Both the position numbers and the translations under genes were made by a program. The notes under the pieces were generated by a model that was not told the DNA's origin, made no database searches, and saw only the letters and a program-made list of their open reading frames with translations. Shown one piece after another: positions 17,658 through 25,585 of a DNA stretch of 64,000 nucleotides. Source of the stretch: Halocatena salina (GTDB lineage: Archaea; Halobacteriota; Halobacteria; Halobacteriales; Haloarculaceae); assembly GCF_023115355.1 (NCBI RefSeq), contig NZ_CP096019.1, positions 1,178,001-1,242,000 of the forward strand. The letters are read 5' to 3'. Position 1 is the first letter of the stretch. Each line of letters begins with the position of its first letter.

Positions 17658-18332
17658 ATGGAATTCGATTCGTTCGTGCTCGCGGCTGCCACAGACGATC
17701 TCTCTCAGTCCGTTACTGGAGAGTACGCCGACGCGGTGGAGTTTCGGATCGATCTCGCAGACGAGCCGCTCGAGCAGCTTTCGGAATACGATGGAGGGTT
17801 GCCGATCATTGCGACCAACCGCGTCGAGTGGGAGGGCGGTGAGGCGAGCGACACGCCCGATCGGCTCGAAGCCCTCCGAACAGCAACGGAACATCCACGG
17901 GTCGAGGCGATCGATGTGGAACTGTCGGCCGTCGCGGCGGGCGATGGGTTGGCGGTGATCGAGGACGCACGGGACCGTGATGTATCGGTGATCGTGTCAA
18001 CCCACGACTTCGAGGAGACGCCCAGCGGACCGGAGATGCAGCGCCTCCTCTCTCGGGCTGGTGAGTACGGCGATGTGGGAAAGCTGGCGGTGACTGCCTC
18101 AACGCTCGACGACGTGTTACAGTTGCTTGCTGTCACGCGAGCGCGTACGCAGACCGGCCAGCAGGTGGCAACGATGGCGATGGGAGCCGTGGGACGTCAC
18201 TCCCGGGCTGTCGCCCCGCTGTACGGCTCACGGATCGGCTATGCACCGGTCGATCCCGATCACGCGACCGCTCCCGGCCAGTACGACCTCGAAACGCTCA
18301 GACGCCTGATCGAGCAGCTCAAAGCGGAGTGA
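17658..18332 (+). CDS. aroD: 3-dehydroquinate dehydratase type I
   Basis: A 224-residue TIM-barrel dehydratase. Schiff-base Lys142 (GDVGKLAV) and His116 (VSTHDFEETP) are in place; EFRIDLAD and the late MGAVGRHSRAVAPLYGS are family blocks. It makes 3-dehydroshikimate for aromatic amino acids. Unusually for this genome it has a strong ribosome binding site, GAGGAGGT, ending 3 bp before the ATG, so it may be translated from a leadered mRNA, perhaps shared with ilvA 73 bp upstream. Confidence 0.92.
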   Translation: MEFDSFVLAAATDDLSQSVTGEYADAVEFRIDLADEPLEQLSEYDGGLPIIATNRVEWEGGEASDTPDRLEALRTATEHPRVEAIDVELSAVAAGDGLAVIEDARDRDVSVIVSTHDFEETPSGPEMQRLLSRAGEYGDVGKLAVTASTLDDVLQLLAVTRARTQTGQQVATMAMGAVGRHSRAVAPLYGSRIGYAPVDPDHATAPGQYDLETLRRLIEQLKAE

Positions 18333-18832
18333 GTGACGGACCGAGTGGAGTTAGTGAGCAGCTATACCAGAATAGAATTCTGACCCGGTGTCCTATCTCT
18401 TCACTCCGATCGCGTCAATACGTTGTTAGTACGTCTCCAGAGTCAGCGACGAGATCGAATGGGAGAGCTTGGATCGCAGTCAACAGCGGGCGGAAGCGTG
18501 TCCGCGGTGTGGCACCGAGTCGGATCTGCGGATCGGCCCGGAACACCGGGGTGGTAGATCCGGAGGCGACCGCCCCCAGCTCTGCGTCGTGGAGTTGGCA
18601 GCGAGACGCTCGATGACTGTGGTTTCGCGCTGCGGTGTAGAGCTGCATGCAAACGTTTCAAAACGGGGCCGTCCGTACATCGAATTACGGCAATCAGTCC
18701 GCATCATCAGCTGCGCTCGATGCTGGAACGGTCATCGAAGGGAACGTTATCGGGGCGGATCTACGTGGACCTTTATACCATCTGTGTACAGGGGGGTCCA
18801 CGAAGATCGGTCGGACTCTCACTGAATGAGAA
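18333..18832. other. Gene-poor stretch upstream of the TnpB relic
   Basis: About 500 bp without a recognised gene. A 77-codon frame on the minus strand (18415-18648, MQLYTAARNHSHRAS to DSGDVLTTY) has codon use close to that of real genes and could be a small gene or the remains of one, but I cannot name it. Other frames here look random. With the TnpB fragment next to it, the region is best read as eroded insertion DNA. Confidence 0.3.
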
Positions 18833-18937
18833 ATGTTTATGAGACCTATCCGTGAGTATTCACCACCTGTTACAACAGGGCAGAAACCCACTACGGGACT
18901 AGGATCACTGGAAGCCCCGCAGCGGTGTGGCTTGTGA
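18833..18937 (+). pseudogene. C-terminal relic of an IS200/IS605-type TnpB
   Basis: A 34-codon frame contains REYSPPVTTGQKPTTGLG followed by SLEAP, which I recognise as the conserved C-terminal tail of haloarchaeal TnpB proteins of IS200/IS605 elements. The rest of TnpB, including the RuvC and zinc-finger parts, is gone. The fragment runs antisense into the 3' end of the PAC2 gene, whose last codons (TPLRGFQ) are the reverse strand of the SLEAPQR codons. So an old insertion seems to have supplied the present PAC2 stop. Confidence 0.6.
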
Positions 18938-19687
18938 GCTCTCTTCAGTTTTGGCTTGTTGCATTTGCGTGGCCAGTCGTTGGCGCGCCGTTTGGATCTC
19001 CTCGGCTTGCTCGGTGAGGGGAGAGGTGTCGATATCGAGTCCTGTGATGGGCGCGATCCCGTGGTCGAGCAGGGCTTTCGAGGCATTGGGATCGGGAAAC
19101 TGCGGGTTCGATTCGACGACGAGACCGACGCTCGTCAGTCCCCTGTCGAGTGCTTCGTGGAGCAGCGCCCCTGTGGGTCCGCTCATGGCACCGCTCTGTT
19201 TGGGAGGAACGATCCCAGCGGCGTCGAGGTGGTCGGTTCCGTCTCCCGTGGCGACGCCGAACAACTCCGGGCTGTGTTCTCCGCCGATCTTCGTGCGCTG
19301 CTCCTCGTCGTCCGTCTGTCCTTGACCCTGCTTGGGCAGCCCGCTGAGAAACAGTGGCGTTACGTCGTTCGATTCGAGCCACCCGACGACGCAGTTCGCA
19401 AACGCCTCTCGGCTTTCGGCGGCGATCGGAACCTCGCTGTGCAACACCAACAGGTCGCGCTCGGCGTCGGCGTACAGCCTCACGGGCGGTTTGAGTTCGG
19501 AGTCTTCGTCGTGGTAGATGGCCACCGGCGGTAGCCCCGAACACTGAACGGCAGCGTGGTACGTCATGTCAAACGTGTCTATGATGTGGTCTGCGGCGAT
19601 CTTCCCCACGAGACCGACGCCCGGTAGCCCCTCGATACACGTCGGTTCCTCAAGATCGACCTCGTTTTCGATGGTGATCGTCGCCAT
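18905..19687 (-). CDS. Proteasome assembly chaperone family (PAC2) protein
   Basis: A 260-residue protein with the PAC2-family start, EPTCIEGLPGVGLVGKIAADHII, and the later GPTGALLHEALDRGLTSVGLVVE block. Archaeal members resemble PbaA/PbaB-type factors; some help proteasome assembly, others have unclear roles. A charged helical C-terminus (AEEIQTARQRLATQMQQA) follows. The last residues overlap an antisense TnpB relic and may not be ancestral. Transcribed alone, with the dispersed GC-rich repeat upstream. Confidence 0.8.
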   Translation of the reverse strand: MATITIENEVDLEEPTCIEGLPGVGLVGKIAADHIIDTFDMTYHAAVQCSGLPPVAIYHDEDSELKPPVRLYADAERDLLVLHSEVPIAAESREAFANCVVGWLESNDVTPLFLSGLPKQGQGQTDDEEQRTKIGGEHSPELFGVATGDGTDHLDAAGIVPPKQSGAMSGPTGALLHEALDRGLTSVGLVVESNPQFPDPNASKALLDHGIAPITGLDIDTSPLTEQAEEIQTARQRLATQMQQAKTEESSQATPLRGFQ

Positions 19688-19714
19688 ACCTCACGTAGGG
19701 ACTCCAGCGTTTTG

Positions 19715-19920
19715 TACACCCACCTTTTTTACGCGAGGGTGGCCGTCAGCCACCCGAGCGGAAAAAATCTGCATTGCAAGAGCTTCGCTCTTGCAGGCTC
19801 CCACTCGCTTCGCTCGCGGGAAGACCAAAAAAAAGCCGCTCACTCCGCTCCGCTTCGTTCGCGGTGACTACACCTGCGTCTCCCGCCTCCGCGACCGCTT
19901 CCGCCTCCGCCGACTCTGTT
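19715..19920 (+). repeat. Dispersed GC-rich intergenic repeat, copy A
   Basis: It begins with ACACCCACCTTTTTT (about 19716-19730), then a 7-bp hairpin GGGTGGC / GCCACCC (19737-19755), repeated GCTTCGCTC palindromic motifs, and CGCTTCGCTCGCGGGAAGACC followed by an A8 run (to 19835) and GCCGCTC. The same order and near-identical stretches occur at 40463-40672 and, reversed, at 39555-39695. It carries no gene. The T run and A run could end transcription on each strand. Confidence 0.7.
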
Positions 19921-19924
19921 GTTC

Positions 19925-20476
19925 TCAATCGTCGGCGTGGACGATAGGCGGCTCGCTAACGGCGCGTGCGACCTCGGGATAGTGTTGGCGCAATCCATCG
20001 AGGTCGCCGCGCTGGCGATAGTGGCAGTACTCCGCCAGCGTCGTGACTAACGCTGCTGGCGCACTCCCTGCCTCGGGTTGTTCGGTCACTTCGGCAGGCT
20101 CTCGATCGTTTTCGGGTGTGTACACCGACTGGACGACGGTCCCATCACGTTGTTCGTGATAGCGCACCCGGCCGCCGTTCTCGAACCACCCCGCGACGAC
20201 CAGCTCTTTCGCCGCCTCGTAGCGCGTGATGTTCGCAATCCCGGGCAAATCGTCGTAGTCCGCTTGTGACCGACCAAGCCCGGCCGTCGCTAGAATCTCC
20301 TCGATCTGCGTGGCGTGCGCGCAACCCGAACTCCGACAGGGACGGCACCACGTCCCTGTCCCCACATCCACAACGTGGTACAGCTCTGCCTTCGAGATTG
20401 TCCCTCGATCCGCCACAGTCGAGAGGTTTACCGATTCATCCTGCCGATCCCAGAACTGAAACACTGGTAACGTCAT
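19925..20476 (-). CDS. Hypothetical protein with Cys/His cluster
   Basis: A 183-residue protein, not a family I can name. The start MTLPVFQFWDRQDESVN is chosen because its ATG overlaps the stop of the upstream zinc-finger gene (ATGA); a frame eight residues longer exists. A possible zinc site, CRPCRSSGCAH (about residues 44-54), recalls a SWIM-like cluster but lacks the exact spacing. ITRYEAAKELVVAGWFENGGRVRYHEQ looks like a small mixed alpha/beta module. Placement between repeats and a TnpB relic suggests accessory, mobile-element-derived DNA. Confidence 0.55.
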   Translation of the reverse strand: MTLPVFQFWDRQDESVNLSTVADRGTISKAELYHVVDVGTGTWCRPCRSSGCAHATQIEEILATAGLGRSQADYDDLPGIANITRYEAAKELVVAGWFENGGRVRYHEQRDGTVVQSVYTPENDREPAEVTEQPEAGSAPAALVTTLAEYCHYRQRGDLDGLRQHYPEVARAVSEPPIVHADD

Positions 20477-20619
20477 CGGCGGCCCTCCAATAGGGGGCAA
20501 TCAACCCGATGTGCGTACCGCAACCGAACCGGCCGACCACAGTTCCGACAGCGCTGGCGCTGTTCATATTCTTGATACGATTCGACACCGTTACATGTCT
20601 CTGTTGCGTTCCCAATCAT
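20473..20619 (-). CDS. Small zinc-finger protein
   Basis: A 48-residue protein starting MIGNATETCNG. It has CRNCGRPVRLRYAHRVDC, a CxxC pair followed by His and Cys at zinc-finger spacing, and ends LLEGRR. A longer start at 20664 is open. Its stop overlaps the ATG of the 183-residue gene, so the two form an operon. Such tiny zinc proteins are common in haloarchaea; the function is unknown. Confidence 0.5.
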   Translation of the reverse strand: MIGNATETCNGVESYQEYEQRQRCRNCGRPVRLRYAHRVDCPLLEGRR

Positions 20620-20818
20620 GGGTTCTTGCACCGCAGAGGACCCAGCGTCGGGTGCTCTTGACACCCGGCGCGTTCACTATGAACGCACACGCCTTGGGGC
20701 GCTGCTGGCGTCCTCGTTTATCGTTCCTTACCCCTTCACATATAAAGGTACTGATCGTATCGGGTATATTATGATACGCTAACAACTCGTCCAGCGCGAT
20801 CGCGCAGGGATCGCGGCC

Positions 20819-21484
20819 CTACCGGTTCCCGTCGACGCCGAGTTCATCAGCGAACCGGTCGAAAAACGCCTCCATGAACTCCCAGCGGGCAGTTCCGAGC
20901 TGTTTCGCTGGTAGCGTGTACAACCGATCGAGACGCTCACGTGCCCACTTCCGAAGAAGCGTCACGTCCGGGCGATCCGATCCGATCGTATCCGACGCTG
21001 TCGCGTCGTCGATCACGGCGTACTGCTCTCCGGTTCGCCCCGAGCGTTCCCCGATGATACAGGCCAGCCGAACGATCCCACGCGCCCCAGCGGCGTCCAA
21101 CTTGTCCGCATCGAACAGCAGTTTCGCTTCGATCGTCTCCGGTTCTGGAGAACTCGACCGAATGCTGTGCGCTCGGATGCAGTGTGTGATCGCATCGATT
21201 CGGGCACTCGCTACGCCTTCGGCGTCGAGCAGCGCCGCCGCTTTCGTCGTCGCCCACTTGTCGTGATGATCGATCTCTCCGACTCGCTCTCGTGGACGGC
21301 CGATATCGTGGAGCCACGCCGCTGCAGACAGGATGGCACGGTCGACGGCGGTACCACACTCATCCGCCAACCGAACGGACAGATTCCGCACGCGCTTGGC
21401 GTGGAATTCATCGTGCGCCGGAAGCGCATCTTCGTAGTAGGGCATCGCCAACCGTCGAGCAAGCGAACTCAATTCCTCCGTCAT
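20819..21484 (-). CDS. HD-domain phosphohydrolase
   Basis: A 221-residue protein of the small HD family. Metal ligands: His in AHDEFHAKRV, His-Asp in AAWLHDIGRP, His in AITHCIRAHS and Asp in LLFDADKLDA. These proteins hydrolyse nucleotides or phosphoesters; the exact substrate is unknown. It is monocistronic, between a gene-poor stretch and an IS-like hairpin. Confidence 0.8.
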   Translation of the reverse strand: MTEELSSLARRLAMPYYEDALPAHDEFHAKRVRNLSVRLADECGTAVDRAILSAAAWLHDIGRPRERVGEIDHHDKWATTKAAALLDAEGVASARIDAITHCIRAHSIRSSSPEPETIEAKLLFDADKLDAAGARGIVRLACIIGERSGRTGEQYAVIDDATASDTIGSDRPDVTLLRKWARERLDRLYTLPAKQLGTARWEFMEAFFDRFADELGVDGNR

Positions 21485-21650
21485 AGGCGGGATCGACCCC
21501 CGGACAGTATAGCGATTGTGGCTGGGAATCCCCAGAGGGCAAAAGTCACATCAATCTCTCAAGTCTCCTCAGAGAGTGTATCGACAACAAACGAAAGGAA
21601 TCCGGTTCAGCCGACTAACGGCAGTTGATCAGCACCATGTCGCATTCCCG

Positions 21651-21668
21651 CCCGGCCTGAAGGCCGGG
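21651..21668. repeat. Hairpin like the right end of an IS200/IS605 element
   Basis: CCCGGCC and GGCCGGG flank a TGAA loop, itself flanked by ATTCCC on both sides (21644-21649 and 21669-21674). This form is typical of the right-end hairpins of haloarchaeal IS200/IS605 elements and their remains. No transposase frame is next to it. It could also act as a terminator between the convergent-side genes. Confidence 0.4.
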
Positions 21669-21692
21669 ATTCCCTGCTTGTAAAAGATGGCA

Positions 21693-22478
21693 CTACCGAC
21701 CGATGAACTCCGGATCGTCGTCCTCGAAAAACGCTGCATACCCCCGTTGATAATCCTCGGTTCGGGCGGCAGTTGCGATAGCGTCGGTTTCCTTTGCGAG
21801 CTGTTGGGCGAGATCCCGGTCGAAACTCTCGGTGAGCAGCCGCTTGGTCGCGCTGAGCGCGGCGGTCGGGCCGTCTGCGAGCCGCTGGGCGACGGCGTCG
21901 AGTCGCTCGTCGAACGAGTCGGCGGGAACGCTCTCGGTAACGAGACCGAGACTCACAGCGTGATCGGCCCCGATGGGTTCGTCGAGCAGAGCGATCTCTT
22001 TGGCCCGGCGAAGCCCGACCAGTCGGGGCAACAGAAACGTCGCACCACCGTCGCCGGTGAGTCCGATCTCCGGATACGCGAACTGGATCGTGGCATCCTC
22101 TGCCATCACGACGAGATCTCCACCGAGCGCCAACCCGACGCCCGCACCAGCGGCGACGCCGTTGATCCCGGTCACGACCGGCGTATCCGCCTGATGGAGC
22201 TGGATCACGCTGTCGTGAAGCGTCGAAGCGAGCCGTCGCAATCGTGGCGCATCCCGCTCGTCACCATCCAGTGCCGTGAGATCGGCTCCCGAACAGAACG
22301 CTTCGGTGCCCGTAAGCACCAAACACCGAACGGTTTCGTCGTCGTTTAGCGCCGTGATTACCGTGAAGAGTTCCTCAGCCATCGTCGTCGTGAGCGAGTT
22401 GAAACCAGCTGGGCTGTCGAGCGCGATCCGAGCGACCGACTCGTCGGTCTCGACGTGAAGGGTCTTGTAATCGGTCAT
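21693..22478 (-). CDS. Enoyl-CoA hydratase / isomerase family
   Basis: A 261-residue crotonase-fold protein. Oxyanion-hole segments are AFCSGADLTALDG and GVAAGAGVGLALGGDLVV; PEIGLTGDGGATFLLPRLVG carries the position of the usual catalytic Glu, here partly changed. The tail (QRGYAAFFEDDDPEF) is typical. Start chosen at the ATG at 22478, where homology begins; the frame opens 33 bp earlier. It probably acts in beta-oxidation, giving the (S)-3-hydroxyacyl-CoA used by the dehydrogenase at 47707. Confidence 0.82.
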   Translation of the reverse strand: MTDYKTLHVETDESVARIALDSPAGFNSLTTTMAEELFTVITALNDDETVRCLVLTGTEAFCSGADLTALDGDERDAPRLRRLASTLHDSVIQLHQADTPVVTGINGVAAGAGVGLALGGDLVVMAEDATIQFAYPEIGLTGDGGATFLLPRLVGLRRAKEIALLDEPIGADHAVSLGLVTESVPADSFDERLDAVAQRLADGPTAALSATKRLLTESFDRDLAQQLAKETDAIATAARTEDYQRGYAAFFEDDDPEFIGR

Positions 22479-22523
22479 GACCGGTGTACAACTGCAGCTG
22501 TGATAAAGCAAGTGGAGTGAAAT

Positions 22524-23972
22524 TCACTCCGCTGTCGATGTGTGGATCGACTCACCACGGTGGAGGCGATCAGCGATCGTGTACGTCTGTTCGGCTTCGC
22601 GGCGCGTCGGGAAGTGGGCGGCCATATACCGAGCGGTCGCCATGAGCGCCACGCGTCGGTCACCGTCGCAGTCAGCTCGGTCGAACTGTGCAAACGCGGC
22701 CTCGACGTTTTGGAGCGTGTGGAAGTTCGCGTCTTCGCCCAACAGCCCCGTTCCCAGCGTCCGTTTGAGTGCTGCTGGATCACCACCCGCGTCGAAATGC
22801 TCATTTACCAGCCGTGTAGCGCGGTCGACCTCTCCCTGTTCGTCGAACGTTTCAAGCAGTGTCTCCCGAATCTCGGCCGGATCTCGGTCAGAGGCAACCG
22901 GCTCAGGGATCGGGGCGGGGGGCGTGTTGAGAAATCGATCGAGATAAACGCTCATCGCGGCGTCGATACAGCCACGATACACCTCGATCGCGTCGGTTCG
23001 TCGGGCCATGCCGTGAACGGCGTTCGCGTAGGAAAACGTGTGATGAACGGTGTTCCAGTCCGAGAACTCGTTGCTGGTCGAAAACTGCACGATCCGGCGG
23101 GCGGCGGCAGTGGTAACCGCGTGGGCGAGCTGTTCGTGCGTCGCTCCTGTGCGGATGGCGTCGGTGAGCGCCTCCGTGATCGCGTGGGGATCGTCCCCAA
23201 GTAGCGTTTCGATGAATCCCGCTGGGCGCTCCCACGTTCGACCCTCGCCCGCGGCGACCAGTTCCGACAGCCGATCATCGGCGTCGAAACACAATTGAGC
23301 CACGTCGATCGGTTGGCGCCACGCCGAGCGTTCCTCACTCCGACTCGCGTCCGTAATCTGCTGGACCGTCGCTGCGAGGATCGAATCGGCGTGCTCCCAC
23401 CCGAGATGGTCGACCATTTCGAACGCTTTGTTGATGAAATCGAGCGTATGACCCGTGTTCATGTACAAGTGATCGGTGGCAGCAGCGGCCAGTATCCCCG
23501 CGACCTGCGGCGGAGCGAGGTTCTCGACAGCAGTGAGCAAACACCGTTCGGCCCCGTCAGTGTCGCGTACTTCACACGTCTCCCGAAACCACGACTTCAA
23601 CCGGTCGTAGCCCAACGATCGATTCGCAAACTGATACTGGCTGAACCGTGGCGGCTCGTCCGCACAGTCGTCGGCGACGTATCGAACGCCGGTGTACAGC
23701 GCGCGGGTCCGATCGGCAACCGAGAGATCGTCGTAGACGTTCGCCATCGCAGCCAACACTGTCAATCCTGACCCCCACCCCATATCACGGTAGTTCGTTC
23801 CGAAGTTCACCGCAGTCTCGATAGGGGTGTAAAACCCCTCATTCTCGGCATCGAGTCCGATGACCGCCTTCGCCATGACGAGCGGAAGGTTCTCTTGAAG
23901 ACCGTCCGCGAGCCGGTTACGCCAGTAGATCGATTCGGAAACGGTTCGTTCGGGATCCGGGTCCAGATACAC
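22524..23972 (-). CDS. C-terminal helical part of an interrupted Rieske fusion protein
   Basis: The frame codes 482 helical residues from a GTG at 23972. It has no membrane span or Tat signal. Blocks such as NTGHTLDFINKAFEMVDH and LGWEHADSILAATVQQ look like a conserved alpha-helical domain of unknown function found behind Rieske domains. The frame is the same as that of the Rieske ORF upstream: only one TGA (24018-24020) separates them, with ADDVQTYPVELREDG between that stop and the GTG. I therefore read both as one original gene. Whether this part is still translated alone is unknown. Confidence 0.6.
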   Translation of the reverse strand: MYLDPDPERTVSESIYWRNRLADGLQENLPLVMAKAVIGLDAENEGFYTPIETAVNFGTNYRDMGWGSGLTVLAAMANVYDDLSVADRTRALYTGVRYVADDCADEPPRFSQYQFANRSLGYDRLKSWFRETCEVRDTDGAERCLLTAVENLAPPQVAGILAAAATDHLYMNTGHTLDFINKAFEMVDHLGWEHADSILAATVQQITDASRSEERSAWRQPIDVAQLCFDADDRLSELVAAGEGRTWERPAGFIETLLGDDPHAITEALTDAIRTGATHEQLAHAVTTAAARRIVQFSTSNEFSDWNTVHHTFSYANAVHGMARRTDAIEVYRGCIDAAMSVYLDRFLNTPPAPIPEPVASDRDPAEIRETLLETFDEQGEVDRATRLVNEHFDAGGDPAALKRTLGTGLLGEDANFHTLQNVEAAFAQFDRADCDGDRRVALMATARYMAAHFPTRREAEQTYTIADRLHRGESIHTSTAE

Positions 23973-24017
23973 GCCGTCCTCGCGTAGTTCGACCGGATAC
24001 GTCTGGACGTCGTCCGC

Positions 24018-24269
24018 TCAGATGTCGAACGTATCTCCCTCCGCGAGTTCGAACCGGGCGTGGTGCCAGTGACACGTCAGTATCCCGTCGTCGATCGTAC
24101 CCTGTGAGAGAGGAAATCCCATGTGGGGACACCGGTTATCGACCGCGTACGCCGTTCCATCGCGATGAAAAAGCGCGATCGCTCGCCCCGGATTGACGAC
24201 CATCTGCCCGTCGGCCACGAGCGTCGACCGATCGGCGACCCGGACGAACGCTGATTCATCATCATTCAT
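24018..24269 (-). CDS. Rieske [2Fe-2S] domain, ended early by an in-frame TGA
   Basis: An 83-residue Rieske ferredoxin domain starting MNDDESAFVRVAD. Cluster ligands are Cys47 and His49 (NRCPHMG) and Cys66 and His69 (TCHWHHARF). It ends ...GDTFDI then TGA, where related sequences have Trp (FDIWADDV), and the same frame continues into the helical domain. A TGG to TGA change is the simplest cause. A longer start at 24374 is open, but its residues look non-coding. Divergent from dnaJ. Confidence 0.7.
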   Translation of the reverse strand: MNDDESAFVRVADRSTLVADGQMVVNPGRAIALFHRDGTAYAVDNRCPHMGFPLSQGTIDDGILTCHWHHARFELAEGDTFDI

Positions 24270-24387
24270 ACAGTGACATGGTATCCCAACACACAAAACA
24301 GTTCCCTGAACAGTATTTTTGTAAGGAAATGCGATAGATCTGGAGGCGTTCTTTTCAAGTATCTCAACAGCCAATAGTCTCTAACGA

Positions 24388-25530
24388 ATGAGCGACGATT
24401 TTTATGACGTACTTGGCGTCTCTCGTGATGCAAGCGAGGACGAGATCAAATCGGCGTACCGGAAGAAGGCTGCGGAGTATCATCCGGACGTGAGCGACGA
24501 TCCCAACGCAGAAGAGAAGTTCAAGCAGGTCAAGAAGGCCAAGGAGGTGCTCACCGATGATCAGGCCCGCCAAGCGTACGACCAGATGGGCCACGAGCGC
24601 TTCGAGCAAGCGGAAAAACGCGGTGGGTTCGACGGCGGGCCCGGAGCGGGTGCGGGCGGGGATCCGTTCGGTGGTGTCGGTGGGGACAGCCCATTCGGAG
24701 ACATTTTCGATCAGTTTTTTGGCGGTGGAAACGGTCGTCGCAGCGGTGCGCGTCCGGGTCGTGATCTCCAGACCCGGCTGCGGATCGATCTCGAAGACGC
24801 CTATCACGGCGTCGAAAAACGGATGACAGTCAACCGGCCCGAACAGTGTGACGAATGTGACGGGACGGGACATCCACCGGACGCGGAATCTCGGACCTGC
24901 TCGGTGTGTAACGGCAGGGGGCAACGAACTACCGTTCAGCAAACGCCGCTCGGACGAGTCCAGCAAACACAGACGTGCCGGGAGTGTGAAGGGACCGGCA
25001 CGGTTTACACGGCAAGCTGTTCGACGTGTGATGGCGACGGACAGGTCGTCAATGAAACGACGCTCACGGTCGACGTTCCAGCCGGGATCAGCGACGGACA
25101 GACGCTCCGATTGGAGCGCGAGGGCGCACCAAGCGAGAGCGGCGGCCCGAACGGCGATCTACTCGTCGAGATCGCCGTTGAATCGCATCCCGACTTCGAA
25201 CGCGACGGCAACGATCTCGTCCATCGACTTGCAGTGTCGTTCCCGCAGGTGGTGTTCGGTGATGAGGTCGAAGTGCCGACGATTGACGGGGCCGCATCCT
25301 TCGAAATCCCGTCTGGAACGCAAAGCGGCGAACGGTTCCGGCTACAAGGGAAAGGGATGCCTCGATTGCAACGCCGGGGGCAGGGCGATCTCTACGTGTA
25401 CGTGCAGGTCGTCACGCCCGAGAGCATGAACGAAGAGCAGCGTGAGGCGCTACGGGCGTTCGCCGAAGCTGGTGGCGAGGAGATCGACGTGAGCCAAGGA
25501 TTCTTCGAGAAGCTCAAACATTCGTTGTGA
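24388..25530 (+). CDS. dnaJ: Chaperone DnaJ
   Basis: A 380-residue full-length DnaJ. J domain with HPD at 32-34, a Gly/Phe-rich linker (about 75-125), four zinc-binding CxxCxGxG repeats (CDECDGTG, CSVCNGRG, CRECEGTG, CSTCDGDG) and a C-terminal substrate-binding domain. It activates the ATPase of DnaK. No dnaK or grpE lies on either side in this window, while many haloarchaea have them close by. Confidence 0.95.
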   Translation: MSDDFYDVLGVSRDASEDEIKSAYRKKAAEYHPDVSDDPNAEEKFKQVKKAKEVLTDDQARQAYDQMGHERFEQAEKRGGFDGGPGAGAGGDPFGGVGGDSPFGDIFDQFFGGGNGRRSGARPGRDLQTRLRIDLEDAYHGVEKRMTVNRPEQCDECDGTGHPPDAESRTCSVCNGRGQRTTVQQTPLGRVQQTQTCRECEGTGTVYTASCSTCDGDGQVVNETTLTVDVPAGISDGQTLRLEREGAPSESGGPNGDLLVEIAVESHPDFERDGNDLVHRLAVSFPQVVFGDEVEVPTIDGAASFEIPSGTQSGERFRLQGKGMPRLQRRGQGDLYVYVQVVTPESMNEEQREALRAFAEAGGEEIDVSQGFFEKLKHSL

Positions 25531-25585
25531 GACGAAACACACTGGTCTCTCCTGGTGAGGCTCCCGAACGAGGGGAATATCAGAC

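Noticed and set aside
18480-18707. 75-codon minus-strand frame in the gene-poor stretch
   Set aside because: Ser/Arg-rich, without motif or start context; random frames of this size are common in GC-rich DNA.
22542-23204. 220-codon plus-strand frame opposite the Rieske-helical gene
   Set aside because: Composition is that of an antisense shadow, and the helical frame has clear codon bias.
24018-24020. TGA in the Rieske gene as a selenocysteine codon
   Set aside because: Homology calls for Trp, there is no Cys or active-site context, I see no SECIS-like element, and haloarchaea are not known to use selenocysteine.
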